Assembly: GCF_019665765.1 (NCBI RefSeq)
Contig: NZ_CP081150.1
Span: 2,356,001 to 2,420,000, forward strand
Reading direction: 5' to 3'
Length of the DNA stretch: 64,000 nt
From: Deefgea tanakiae
Lineage (GTDB): Bacteria > Pseudomonadota > Gammaproteobacteria > Burkholderiales > Chitinibacteraceae
Shown here piece after piece: positions 17,790 through 27,942 of this stretch (position 1 is the first letter of the stretch; each line of letters begins with the position of its first letter). A program made the position numbers and the translations under genes. The notes below the pieces were generated by a model that made no database searches, was not told where the DNA came from, and saw only the letters and a program-made list of their open reading frames with translations.

Positions 17790-18638
17790 ATGGACGACGT
17801 TCCGTCCCCGAGTCATAAACCTAGCCTGCTAGAAAGACTGACTCACTTCCTGTTACGGGAGCCGGAAAACCGCGGCGAACTGGTTGAAATTCTACATTCG
17901 GCGTTCGAGCGCCAACTTCTCGATGCCGATGCGCTCGGTATGATCGAAGGCGTGCTCAATGTCGGCGATATGCAAGTGCGCGATGTGATGGTGCCGCGCT
18001 CGCAAATGGATGTCATCGACATCAACGATTCCCCCGCCGAATTTATCCCCTATGTCATTGAAACAGCTCACTCACGGTTTCCAGTGATTGATGGCAGCAA
18101 AGATCATGTGCTGGGCGTTTTGCTAGCCAAAGATTTGCTGCGCTACTACGCAAATGACAGCGAATTCAATGTGCGCGATATGCTGCGCCCTGCCGTCTAT
18201 ATTCCCGAAGCCAAACGTCTGAATGTCTTGCTCAAAGACTTTCGTAATAATCGCAATCACATGGCGATTGTCGTCGATGAATACGGCGGTGTTGCGGGCT
18301 TGGTGACGATTGAAGACGTGATGGAACAAATCGTCGGCGACATCGAAGATGAATACGATGAGGATGAAGACGAAGACAATATGGTGCAAGATCGTAAAGG
18401 TCACTGGCGCGTCAAAGGTGTCACTGAAATTAGCGATCTGAACGAAACTATCGGCAGCCACTTCCCTACCGATGAGTTTGACACCTTAGCCGGCGTGATG
18501 ATGGATTGCTTTGGCCACGTACCGAAACGCGGCGAAAGTGTCGACTGCTATGGCTATCGCTGCCTAATTCTGCGCGCCGATAGCCGCCGCGTGCATTCCA
18601 TTTTGCTCGAAAAAATCACAGACAATCACGAGGCTTAG
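17790..18638 (+). CDS. ybeX: CBS-domain protein of the CorC/YbeX family
   Basis: A 282-residue cytosolic protein. Two CBS domains (about 65-190: VPRSQMDVID; NHMAIVVDEYGGVAGLVTIEDV) are followed by an acidic linker (EDEYDEDEDED) and a CorC_HlyC domain (FDTLAGVMMDCFGHVPKRGE). Family members were linked to Mg/Co efflux and more recently to ribosome metabolism. AGGAG at 17776-17780 precedes the ATG. The gene lies in the standard ybeZYX-lnt order. Confidence 0.93.
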   Translation: MDDVPSPSHKPSLLERLTHFLLREPENRGELVEILHSAFERQLLDADALGMIEGVLNVGDMQVRDVMVPRSQMDVIDINDSPAEFIPYVIETAHSRFPVIDGSKDHVLGVLLAKDLLRYYANDSEFNVRDMLRPAVYIPEAKRLNVLLKDFRNNRNHMAIVVDEYGGVAGLVTIEDVMEQIVGDIEDEYDEDEDEDNMVQDRKGHWRVKGVTEISDLNETIGSHFPTDEFDTLAGVMMDCFGHVPKRGESVDCYGYRCLILRADSRRVHSILLEKITDNHEA

Positions 18639-18704
18639 TGCCTTGCTGGCGATGAATCTGTTGATTCCACTGATTCATCGCCCCTTCCCGCCCAAAGCCA
18701 ATCG

Positions 18705-20183
18705 ATGACACTTAATCGCCCTACCGCATTACTCCTTCAATTTCTGAGTGGCACAGCCGCCGTTACTGCGTTTGCCCCGCTATCGCAAGCGTGGGTGATC
18801 CTCATTTCCCTGTGGGTCTTATTCTACGGCTGGCAACAAGCGGGTTCTGCGCGACGGGCACTACTGCCGAGTTTTGTTTGGGGACTGGGGTATTTCATTG
18901 GCAACGCCAGCTGGATTTACATCAGTCTACATACCCATGGCAATATGCCAGCGCCATTGGCTGGCGCGGCCGTTTTCTTGTTCGCCGCCTACTTAGCACT
19001 ATTCCCTATGCTGGCTGGCTGGCTCACTTGGCGACTGCCCTGCCCTGAAAAATGGCGTTTCACACTACTTGCCCCAACACTGTTTCTTTTGACTGAATGG
19101 CTACGCGGCTGGTTATTTACTGGTTTCCCATGGGCATCGATTGGTAGCGCTCAGATTGATTGGCTGGGCGGCCTATACCCAATCATAGGCACTTATGGCG
19201 TCGGTTGGTTAGTCGCCTTATGCGTCAGCGTGTTTTTAGTCGACAAGCGCTTTGCTGTTGGCCTTGCGATTGCCGTACTCAGCACCAGCAGTTTGCTCAG
19301 CCAAATTACGTGGACTCAGCCGATGGGTGAACCAGTCAAGGTCAGCGTCTTACAAGGCAATATCCAGCAAAGCATGAAATGGAACTCGGCGTTTTATATG
19401 CAGAGTTTGGAAAACTATCTCAAGCTCACCCAGCAAGCCAAAGGTCAATTAATTTTAATGCCGGAAACGGCGATTCCGTCATTCTTCAAAGATATCCCCG
19501 CTTGGTATATCGAAGAGTTACGTGTGGCGGCCGCAGCCAAATCGGCAACGCTACTACTCGGCGTCGCAACGCAAGGCGAAAATCCGCAGCATTATTACAA
19601 TTCAGTGGTAAACCTCGCCCAGCCCGAAGCAACGCCCTACGGTAAATCGCATTTGGTGCCATTTGGTGAGTACATTCCACTGCCGTGGCTGTTTGGCAGC
19701 ATTTATAAAGTGCTCGATATGCCGCTCAGCGGCTTTCAGCGTGCACCACTGGCGCAAGTGCCATTTGATATTGTGGGCGGGAAAGTGGCGGCGAATGTGT
19801 GTTACGAGGACGTCTTTGGTGATGAAATCCGCGTCAATGCCGCCAATGCCACGTTGCTGGCTAATTTCACCAATATGGCGTGGTTTGATGGCTCGTGGGC
19901 AGCAGAGCAACACGCGCAAATGGCGCGCGCCCGCGCACTAGAAAATGGCCGCTACTTAATCCGAGCCACCAACACTGGCAAAACCGCAATCATCAACCCA
20001 AAAGGGCAGTTTGTCGCCATGCTTGCGCCAGAGCAAACCGGCATTCTGGAAGGCGAAGTGCGCCACATGCAAGGCACAACGCCGTATCAATGGGCGGGGG
20101 ATAAGCCCGTAATTGGCTTGCTATTCGGCATATTGCTGGCGGCAGGGATTGTGAAGCGCCGCAAGCAATCTGAAACAAACTAG
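18705..20183 (+). CDS. lnt: Apolipoprotein N-acyltransferase
   Basis: Lnt adds the third acyl chain to lipoproteins in the inner membrane. The 492 residues begin with about six transmembrane helices, then a periplasmic nitrilase domain. The catalytic triad is visible: Glu in LMPETAIPSF, Lys in GKSHLVPFGEY and Cys in VCYEDVFGD. A last helix (KPVIGLLFGILLAAGIV) closes the protein. It follows ybeX by 66 bases and ends the block. Confidence 0.96.
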   Translation: MTLNRPTALLLQFLSGTAAVTAFAPLSQAWVILISLWVLFYGWQQAGSARRALLPSFVWGLGYFIGNASWIYISLHTHGNMPAPLAGAAVFLFAAYLALFPMLAGWLTWRLPCPEKWRFTLLAPTLFLLTEWLRGWLFTGFPWASIGSAQIDWLGGLYPIIGTYGVGWLVALCVSVFLVDKRFAVGLAIAVLSTSSLLSQITWTQPMGEPVKVSVLQGNIQQSMKWNSAFYMQSLENYLKLTQQAKGQLILMPETAIPSFFKDIPAWYIEELRVAAAAKSATLLLGVATQGENPQHYYNSVVNLAQPEATPYGKSHLVPFGEYIPLPWLFGSIYKVLDMPLSGFQRAPLAQVPFDIVGGKVAANVCYEDVFGDEIRVNAANATLLANFTNMAWFDGSWAAEQHAQMARARALENGRYLIRATNTGKTAIINPKGQFVAMLAPEQTGILEGEVRHMQGTTPYQWAGDKPVIGLLFGILLAAGIVKRRKQSETN

Positions 20184-20186
20184 ATA

Positions 20187-20233
20187 GGTATAATCACAAA
20201 TGCATTATCTATCAATGCATTGAGATAAATACC
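20187..20233. repeat. 47-bp GGTAT...ATACC palindrome, copy 2
   Basis: Perfect GGTAT and ATACC ends, exactly 47 bp. The inside carries two AATGCATT blocks that can pair. It sits between the convergent lnt and RDD genes, where it could also act as a bidirectional stop. Confidence 0.75.
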
Positions 20234-20235
20234 CA

Positions 20236-20796
20236 CTACTCATTTTCAGGCTTTGCATGTTTAGAAGGTACTTCCTTCGGGAAAAATACCATCCGTGTTT
20301 TAGCCAAACGATCGTGAATGAATTGCTTATCGCGATCAAACAAAGCCCATAGCAAAGGCAGTACAAACAGCACCAACGATACCCACATCAGCGGCTGATA
20401 TTCGGCCTGCTTACGCGCTAATAAATAAACGGGCAACAACGGGGCATAACATAGGCTTGCGACTGAAAAGCGAATCAACACCGCCTTACGCGTCAAGCTC
20501 GTTCCATCTTGCATCAGTAAACGACTGCGCCATGTTTTCATCGCCAGCGTTTGCCCGCCGCGCATCCAGCACCAGCCGAAATACAGCAACGTAACGATCA
20601 GCAACCAGAAAAAGTTAACGACGCCGATCCACGGATAATCGGTCAATTGCGTCACGCTTAAACCGGAAACGATTTGAAACACGCCCTGAAACACACCCTC
20701 AGCAATCAGCAATAAGGCCGTCAGCAATAATATTTCATACAAAAACGACACCACACGGCGGATCAGGCCGGCGGCGGGATATTGATTTTGTGTCAT
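20236..20796 (-). CDS. RDD family membrane protein
   Basis: A 186-residue protein with the RDD signature near the N-terminus (AAGLIRRVVSFLYEILLLTALLL), two further hydrophobic segments (VVNFFWLLIVTLLYFGWCW) and the motif GQTLAMKTWRSRL. RDD proteins are inner-membrane proteins, some linked to ion exchange; a transport role is not shown here. It is the last gene of a minus-strand run with the sigma factor, DUF3619 and DUF3106 genes, a gene order that recurs in betaproteobacteria. Confidence 0.85.
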   Translation of the reverse strand: MTQNQYPAAGLIRRVVSFLYEILLLTALLLIAEGVFQGVFQIVSGLSVTQLTDYPWIGVVNFFWLLIVTLLYFGWCWMRGGQTLAMKTWRSRLLMQDGTSLTRKAVLIRFSVASLCYAPLLPVYLLARKQAEYQPLMWVSLVLFVLPLLWALFDRDKQFIHDRLAKTRMVFFPKEVPSKHAKPENE

Positions 20797-20808
20797 GGTG
20801 ATGGCAAC

Positions 20809-21195
20809 TCAAGGTTCTATCGAATGGATACGACTGGCTTTATGTCTGTGATGCATTTTTTGCAACCACTGTTTTCGCTCTTCAACTGGCATGGCTTGCA
20901 GACGGCGATAATTCTCGCGCGCTTTTTCCCTTTGCTCGGGCGTCCATGCGGCCCAGCGATTCAATCGCTCGCGCATTCTAGCTTGTTTTTCCGCTGGCAT
21001 ATTGGGCAACCGCGCCGCCATCGCTGAAAAGTGATGCTGATCCTCGACAGGCAAAGTTCCCCATTGGCTCGCCATCGGTGCCAATACTTCACGCTGCGCG
21101 GACGTTAATGAGCTCCACTGCACGCCGTTGGCGGCATGTAGCACTCCAGCCCACATCAGCAATAATGCAAAAAAAAGATGACAGATTCGCTGCAT
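20809..21195 (-). CDS. DUF3106 family exported protein
   Basis: A 128-residue protein with a signal peptide (residues 1-21, cleavage after LHA). The mature part is Trp/Arg-rich with repeated LxxxQREVL and WAAWTPEQREKARENYRRLQ segments typical of DUF3106. Function is unknown. Its start overlaps the preceding DUF3619 stop, so the genes are translated as a unit; a link to an envelope-stress sigma pathway is plausible from context only. Confidence 0.8.
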   Translation of the reverse strand: MQRICHLFFALLLMWAGVLHAANGVQWSSLTSAQREVLAPMASQWGTLPVEDQHHFSAMAARLPNMPAEKQARMRERLNRWAAWTPEQREKARENYRRLQAMPVEERKQWLQKMHHRHKASRIHSIEP

Positions 21196-21521
21196 TATTC
21201 ACTCGCATCCAGCATGGCCGATTCAAGCAAAAGCTCCATCGGCACGTCACTACTTAACAGGGCAATATCAATGGCCACGTCGCGTTGATTTTGCTGCTGC
21301 TGAATCACAGCAACACCCATCAGTAAAAATACGGCCAAACTTGCCAAGGCAAATTTTGGATGGCTGCAAACCATCGCCAAAATACCAATCGGTGATTTTT
21401 TTGAGCTTGTGGTTTGCGCAACCGCAGCTTGCCGAGCTTGTCGCAAACGGACTTGCACCGTATCAGGCACCGCTGCATCGGCGACTTGCTGGCTCATGCG
21501 GCCAATTTGATCTTCATTCAT
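21195..21521 (-). CDS. DUF3619 family protein, possible anti-sigma partner
   Basis: A 108-residue protein with a cytoplasmic N-terminus (MNEDQIGRMSQQVADAAVP), one membrane helix (FALASLAVFLLMGVAVI) and a short periplasmic tail. A longer frame starts at 21605, but ATG 21521 overlaps the sigma-factor stop by four bases (ATGA) and has GGGGAG in front. One membrane pass directly behind an ECF sigma gene is the classical layout of an anti-sigma factor; that role is inferred. Confidence 0.75.
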   Translation of the reverse strand: MNEDQIGRMSQQVADAAVPDTVQVRLRQARQAAVAQTTSSKKSPIGILAMVCSHPKFALASLAVFLLMGVAVIQQQQNQRDVAIDIALLSSDVPMELLLESAMLDASE

Positions 21522-22084
21522 AGGGTAACTCCCCTTTCTTTTAGCCAGTCGGCCAAGGTATGACAAGCGCGGGAACAATGTGTTTTGACACTGCCTTCTG
21601 AACACCCCATCACCTGCGCAGTCTCTGCCACATCAAGCTCTTCCCAATAACGCAGCAGAAAGGCTTCTCGTTGACGGGCAGGTAATAAAGTGAGGCCAGT
21701 TTCGATTAAGGCCATTTTTTGCTGCTGATCGACCTCGTCTTCGGCGCTCGGATTTGATGGGCTGATGTGTGGCAGATGATTAAGTGGATCGGCGTCCAGT
21801 TCATCTTCAGCTGTATTGCCCGCAAATTTAGAATACAAAGACACCCAAAAGTTGCGTAACTTGGCGCGCCGCTGAAAGTCACGAATCGTGTTTTGTAAAA
21901 TGGTTTGAAACAACATCGGCCATTCGGCCTCGGGCTTATCGGCATAGCGTGTCGCCAGTTTGAGCATCGCATCCTGCACAATATCCAGCGCATGCTCATT
22001 ATCGCGCACCGCGTACTGCGCTTGCCGCCAAGCTCGGCGTTCCACCCGCGCCAAGAAGTCATTCAATTGCTGCGAACTTGCCAA
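21518..22084 (-). CDS. ECF-type RNA polymerase sigma factor (TTG start)
   Basis: A sigma-70 family protein of 188 residues. Region 2 is ALDIVQDAMLKLATRY with AEWPMLFQTILQNTIRDFQRR, and region 4 is LPARQREAFLLRYWEELDVAETAQVMGCSEGSVKTH, a helix-turn-helix. The frame is open to an ATG at 22156, but that adds a hydrophobic, Cys-rich leader unlike any sigma factor. GGAGG lies four bases before TTG 22084 and the protein then begins LASSQQLNDFLARVERRAW, the usual start of this group. The next gene (DUF3619) overlaps it by four bases. Confidence 0.85.
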   Translation of the reverse strand: MASSQQLNDFLARVERRAWRQAQYAVRDNEHALDIVQDAMLKLATRYADKPEAEWPMLFQTILQNTIRDFQRRAKLRNFWVSLYSKFAGNTAEDELDADPLNHLPHISPSNPSAEDEVDQQQKMALIETGLTLLPARQREAFLLRYWEELDVAETAQVMGCSEGSVKTHCSRACHTLADWLKERGVTL

Positions 22085-22526
22085 ACGGCCTCCAAATTGC
22101 ACGCAAATAAAAATAGATGCAAAAAATGAGCAAAAACAGGGGATTGATACTAACAAAAGCTCTAGGTGCTGTCGTCATGAGTTTTGCGGAAAAACTCGAC
22201 GACAGTACCTAAATTATCAGCTAGAAAAACTTGCCAAAATAAGGTTCATCGTTTACCTTTAACCCCCTACACAAAAGTCACTATAGCGACCGGTCGTTTA
22301 AAACAGACGGCAGGGGCACTGAGATAAACCGCATGCAAAGCGCAATTCGTCTTAAATGGCCAAAAGCCAGTAGACGGCGGAACATCCAGTTAATAAAAAC
22401 ACCCACAGGAGGAGGTAGGCCAAAGCGCCTACCCGTGCGGTGTTCACTACTGAGCCAACGCCAGTAGTCGCCTGCTGCTACACGCAGCTTGCACCAACCG
22501 ATCAACTATTGACTCAGGATAAACCC
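22085..22526. other. Divergent regulatory stretch between the sigma-factor operon and ilvI
   Basis: No gene is evident. It contains a long hairpin at 22163-22211, a palindrome CGACCGGTCG near 22288 that resembles TetR-family operators, and a hairpin GGTAGGC/GCCTACC near 22414-22434 in what should be the ilv leader. I looked for a leader peptide rich in Leu, Ile or Val and found none. Confidence 0.5.
22163..22211. repeat. Long near-perfect inverted repeat upstream of the sigma-factor gene
   Basis: Left arm 22163-22176 (TAGGTGCTGTCGTC) pairs with 22198-22211 with one mismatch. The centre contains GAGTTTT and AAAAACTC, which extend the stem, so nearly the whole 49 bases form one hairpin. No T-run follows on either strand. 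Confidence 0.75.
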
Positions 22527-24287
22527 ATGCAGATTTCGGGCGCAGAAATTCTCGCGCGCTGTCTTGCCGAAGAAAATGTCGAGTTCGTATTCGGCTATCC
22601 CGGTGGCGCCGTTTTGGAAATCTATGATGCGATTTTCAAACAAAATAAATTCAAACACGTTCTCGTTCGTCACGAACAAGCTGCAGTCCATGCCGCTGAT
22701 GCTTACTCGCGCTCTTCCGAAAAAATCGGTGTCGCTTTAGTAACTTCTGGCCCAGGCGCAACCAATGCTTTAACTGGCATTGCTACTGCGTTTATGGACT
22801 CGATCCCGATGGTGGTGATTTCGGGTCAAGTTGGCACGCCTTCAATTGGCTCCGATGCATTCCAAGAAGTCGACATGGTGGGCTGCTCACGCCCAATCGT
22901 GAAGCACAACTTCTTGGTCAAAGACGTAAAAGACCTTGCGACGACGATCAAAAAAGCCTTCCATATTGCAACCACTGGCCGCCCTGGTCCTGTTGTAATT
23001 GATGTGCCAAAAGACGTAACACAAGCCAAATTTACGTTTGAATATCCAAAATCAGTTTCAATTCGCAGCTACAACCCGCCAGTGAAAGGTCATCCAGGCC
23101 AAATCAAAAAAGCGGCTCAAATGCTCGCTGAAGCCAAACGCCCATTTATTTATGTTGGCGGTGGCGCGGTATTAGGCAATGCAGCAGCCGAAGTGACTGA
23201 ATTGGTTCGCATGCTCAACTTGCCATGTACCAATACGCTGATGGGTTTGGGTGCTTATCCAGGCTCGGATCCACTGTTCGTCGGCATGCTCGGCATGCAT
23301 GGCACGTACGAAGCCAATATGGCGATGCAATATGCCGATACGATTATCGCGATTGGCGCACGTTTTGACGACCGCGTGATTTCGAATCCAAAACAATTCT
23401 TGTCGCAAAGCAAACGCATCGTACAAATCGACATCGATCCATCTTCGATCGCTAAACGCGTTAAAGTCGATGTGCCTATTGTGGGCGACGTTAAAGACGT
23501 ATTGAAAGACCTGATCGCGGTTCTAAAAGAAACCAACGCTAAGCCAAGCGAAAAAGCGTTGGCTGCGTGGTGGGATCAAATCAACGAATGGCGTGCACCG
23601 AAAAGCTTGTGGTATCCACAAGACAACGAAATCATTCAGCCGCAATTTGTGATGGAAAAACTCTACGAAGTGACCGGTGGCGATGCCATCATCACTTCGG
23701 ACGTTGGCCAGCATCAAATGTACACGGCGCAATACTACGCATTCAATCGTCCACGCCAATGGATTAATTCTGGTGGCTTGGGAACGATGGGCTTTGGTTT
23801 GCCTGCGGCAATGGGCGCGCAATTGGCTAATCCAGATGCAACGGTGGCATGTATTACCGGCGACGGCTCAATTCAGATGAATATCCAAGAATTGTCGACG
23901 TGCAAGCAATACCACACGCCAGTGAAAATCATTAACTTGAATAATGGTTATCTCGGCATGGTTCGCCAATGGCAAGAGTTCTTCTATGGCACTCGCTATT
24001 CAGAATCCTATGTTGATGCATTGCCTGACTTTGTAAAATTGGCAGAAGCCTACGGTCACGTTGGTATGCAAATCACCAAACCAGCGGATGTTGAGCCGGC
24101 ATTGCGCGAAGCGTTTGCGATGAAAGAGCGTTTGGTCTTTATGGATTTCCTCACTAATCCAAAAGCCAACGTATTCCCGATGATTCAAAATGGGAAAGGC
24201 CTAGACCAAATGGATTTACCGCCGCATATGCAATCGATGCAGCTCACCCCATTTGAAAACAACCGTGATTACGGCAATCTTTGCTAA
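22527..24287 (+). CDS. ilvI: Acetolactate synthase large subunit
   Basis: A 586-residue thiamine-diphosphate enzyme that condenses two pyruvates, or pyruvate with 2-oxobutyrate, as the first common step of Val/Leu/Ile synthesis. The N-terminal PYR domain has FGYPGGAVLEIYD and the catalytic Glu in RHEQAAVHAADAYSR. The C-terminal PP domain has GDGSIQMNIQEL and NLNNGYLGMVRQWQ, the metal and cofactor site. The frame is open to 22440, but MQISGAEILA at 22527 behind AGGAT is the family start. The small subunit follows 12 bases after its stop. Confidence 0.96.
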   Translation: MQISGAEILARCLAEENVEFVFGYPGGAVLEIYDAIFKQNKFKHVLVRHEQAAVHAADAYSRSSEKIGVALVTSGPGATNALTGIATAFMDSIPMVVISGQVGTPSIGSDAFQEVDMVGCSRPIVKHNFLVKDVKDLATTIKKAFHIATTGRPGPVVIDVPKDVTQAKFTFEYPKSVSIRSYNPPVKGHPGQIKKAAQMLAEAKRPFIYVGGGAVLGNAAAEVTELVRMLNLPCTNTLMGLGAYPGSDPLFVGMLGMHGTYEANMAMQYADTIIAIGARFDDRVISNPKQFLSQSKRIVQIDIDPSSIAKRVKVDVPIVGDVKDVLKDLIAVLKETNAKPSEKALAAWWDQINEWRAPKSLWYPQDNEIIQPQFVMEKLYEVTGGDAIITSDVGQHQMYTAQYYAFNRPRQWINSGGLGTMGFGLPAAMGAQLANPDATVACITGDGSIQMNIQELSTCKQYHTPVKIINLNNGYLGMVRQWQEFFYGTRYSESYVDALPDFVKLAEAYGHVGMQITKPADVEPALREAFAMKERLVFMDFLTNPKANVFPMIQNGKGLDQMDLPPHMQSMQLTPFENNRDYGNLC

Positions 24288-24299
24288 GGAGAGATGAAC

Positions 24300-25878
<1,579 letters not shown>

Positions 25879-25980
25879 TTTCGTCGCTGCAATGCATTAG
25901 GGCTTTGTCGCTGCGGCTCTCGTGTACTACTCGTACACGTCGAGCCTAGCTTCTCGCCCTACTGCATTTCGCAGACGAAA
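25879..25980. repeat. 102-bp inverted-repeat element downstream of ilvC
   Basis: The ends TTTCGTC and GACGAAA are perfect inverted copies; about 25 bases of each arm pair imperfectly (TGCAATGCA... / TGCATTTCGCA). An inner hairpin GTGTAC-TACTC-GTACAC with GGCTC/GAGCC flanks fills the centre. It resembles a small non-coding mobile or REP-like element. Confidence 0.7.
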
Positions 25981-25992
25981 CATAGTTAATAA

Positions 25993-26020
25993 AAAAAACC
26001 GGCTTTGCGCCGGTTTTTTT
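25993..26020 (+). terminator. Intrinsic terminator of the ilv genes
   Basis: ACCGGC and GCCGGT pair around TTTGC, flanked by A-runs and a run of seven T. It is a strong terminator and may work on both strands. Confidence 0.9.
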
Positions 26021-26097
26021 ACATATAAATATCGAACTAACTCTTTCTGATTCAAATATTATGCGATAGTCGGTGAAGCTAATGCGAAGGAAAACAT

Positions 26098-26316
26098 ATG
26101 GAGCAACCTCCAAAAATTGATCGCTCGAAGTGGCATAAACCAACATATCTTGGTCATTATGATGAAAATGCAAATCACTACGAAGGAATTCGATGCTTTT
26201 GCAAAAACTGCGGCATCTCATTTATTTTCACGGCAGAGTCGCAGAAAAATGCTTTTGAAGTAGAACATCGATACCCTGGCTGGTTACCAAAACTCTGTTC
26301 AATCTGTTGCATTTGA
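26098..26316 (+). CDS. Small zinc-ribbon protein
   Basis: A 72-residue protein with CFCKNCG and, 38 residues later, CSICC; the stretch GISFIFTAESQ lies between them. The spacing CxxCG...F.FT...Q...P..C..C fits the short 'probable zinc-ribbon' domain class. AAGGAA precedes the ATG by six bases. Its last 18 bases overlap the end of the convergent gene at 26299. The role is unknown; it could bind nucleic acid. Confidence 0.65.
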   Translation: MEQPPKIDRSKWHKPTYLGHYDENANHYEGIRCFCKNCGISFIFTAESQKNAFEVEHRYPGWLPKLCSICCI

Positions 26317-26778
26317 TAACGTGGCGCTCGTACCTACGTACTTTGCACTTTCTTCAAAAACTAAAAGCATATCTGCCAACTTTAAATTTTCTACAGAATT
26401 TTTACTTAAAGAACCGTCGACAATTCCTTTGATCAAATAGTATTCCATTTGATTACGTATCACTCCGCGCTTAGAGATTTGCTGAAACCTCTTCGAGAAT
26501 CGATACCTAACTGCACTCAATGTAAAAGTTTCTTGCGATAAAAACCTAGCATCCGCAGCAGAGACTTGATCCGCTCTCCATTCAGAACTCATTTCAACAA
26601 TATCGTTAATCGCCATCTGCAGACCTTTTTTTGCATTAGGCATTGATGTCAGTTCTAAATTTCTAAGAAAAACAGAAGGATGATCTTCTGGATTTTTGCT
26701 TTTGTGCTCTTCGGGAATAAACCAGTCAACAAAACAGGAGAAAAAGACTTTCAAACGTTGATATTCTTCATTCGACAA
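26299..26778 (-). CDS. Hypothetical protein of unknown family
   Basis: A 159-residue, mostly helical soluble protein (MSNEEYQRLKVFFSCFVDWFIPEEH at the start; MEYYLIKGIVDGSLSKNSVENLKLADMLLVFEESAKYV near the end). No signal peptide, membrane helix or known motif is visible. A ribosome site AGGAGA lies just before the ATG. The DNA is AT-rich compared with ilvC and psd on either side, so this pair of small genes may be an acquired insertion. Confidence 0.5.
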   Translation of the reverse strand: MSNEEYQRLKVFFSCFVDWFIPEEHKSKNPEDHPSVFLRNLELTSMPNAKKGLQMAINDIVEMSSEWRADQVSAADARFLSQETFTLSAVRYRFSKRFQQISKRGVIRNQMEYYLIKGIVDGSLSKNSVENLKLADMLLVFEESAKYVGTSATLSNATD

Positions 26779-26929
26779 AGAAGTCTCCTTAATTAAATAT
26801 CAAGTAAATCGACTCGATCAGCTCTAATTTAACCAACTCGTCAGTCGCAAGATCGTAGGGCGCGAACAAGCAAAGCGCATTAAAGCCAACACAGCACACA
26901 TCAAATCACACTTTTCAGTCATTACATAG

Positions 26930-26976
26930 GGTATATAAGCGTAGATATTTTAAGATAATAACTACATAGATATACC
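26930..26976. repeat. 47-bp GGTAT...ATACC palindrome, copy 4
   Basis: Ends GGTATAT and ATATACC are perfect, exact 47-bp length. It lies just after the psd stop codon on the minus strand. Confidence 0.75.
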
Positions 26977-26982
26977 CACACA

Positions 26983-27825
26983 TTAATCAGCCATCACCTC
27001 ACCCAACCGCACGCCATGCCCCGCTTTCCAATCGGAATTAAATTCCAAATCACCTTCAGGAAACAGCAGCACCACGGTTGAGCCGAGTAAAAAGCGGCCC
27101 ATTTCGGCGCCCTGCTCCAAGATGATTTGTTGATCGCGATAATCTTTCGTCCACACTGCATTGCTACGCGGCGGATTGACGACGCCATGCCATGTGGTGG
27201 CCATGCTACCAACAATCGTCGCGCCAACAAGCACTTGTACGAAGGGTTGACCTTTATCGTTCTCAAACACGCACACCACGCGCTCATTGCGCGCAAATAG
27301 CGCATCAACACCACGCGCAGTAGCAGGGTTAACCGAAAACAATTCACCCGGCACATAGGTCATTTCCAGTAAGCGGCCACGGCATGGCATGTGGATGCGG
27401 TGGTAGTCTTTCGGGCTCAGATAGATCGTCGCAAACAGGCCATTTTCAAACTTTTTCGCCAGCGCGGCATCGCCACCGAGCAAGGCTTTAGTGGTGAAAT
27501 ATTTGCCTTTGGCTTGATAAATTTGGTCTTTTTCAATCGGACCAAACTGGCTAATCGCGCCATCAACAGTACAGATCAGCTCCGCATTGGCGATCGGGCG
27601 AGCGTCCGCTTTGAGCGGGCGCGTAAAAAATTCATTAAAAGTGGGATAGGCGGCAATATCCGGATTGGCGGCTTCCGCCATATTCACTTGATACTTGGCG
27701 ACAAAACCCCGAATCACTGAAGTCGTCAGCTTTCCTGCGCGTAAACCAGCCAAAAAACCCATCAGTTGCGTCAATAGCAACTTTGGAATGACATACTGCA
27801 ACATCACAAAAAGACGATCGGACAC
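26983..27825 (-). CDS. psd: Phosphatidylserine decarboxylase proenzyme
   Basis: A 280-residue proenzyme that makes phosphatidylethanolamine at the inner membrane. LGST in GRFLLGSTVVLLFPEG is the self-cleavage site that creates the pyruvoyl group. The HRIHMPCRG stretch and the N-terminal LQYVIPKLLLTQLMG match the family. A TTG at 27837 is in frame, but GTG 27825 has GGGGA five bases upstream and gives the usual N-terminus. It is divergent from pssA, which makes its substrate. Confidence 0.95.
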   Translation of the reverse strand: MSDRLFVMLQYVIPKLLLTQLMGFLAGLRAGKLTTSVIRGFVAKYQVNMAEAANPDIAAYPTFNEFFTRPLKADARPIANAELICTVDGAISQFGPIEKDQIYQAKGKYFTTKALLGGDAALAKKFENGLFATIYLSPKDYHRIHMPCRGRLLEMTYVPGELFSVNPATARGVDALFARNERVVCVFENDKGQPFVQVLVGATIVGSMATTWHGVVNPPRSNAVWTKDYRDQQIILEQGAEMGRFLLGSTVVLLFPEGDLEFNSDWKAGHGVRLGEVMAD

Positions 27826-27942
27826 GCAAGTCCCCAAAATCCAAAAAGAGCGCGAATTATAGCGTATCCGGCGATGCGCTACCGATGCGACGATGCCTCA
27901 GTTACAATGTCGACTCATACGCAAGGATATATAGAGGTTTTC

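Noticed and set aside
22333-22470. A branched-chain leader peptide for ilv attenuation
   Set aside because: The candidate frame lacks runs of Leu, Ile or Val codons and no terminator with T-run follows.
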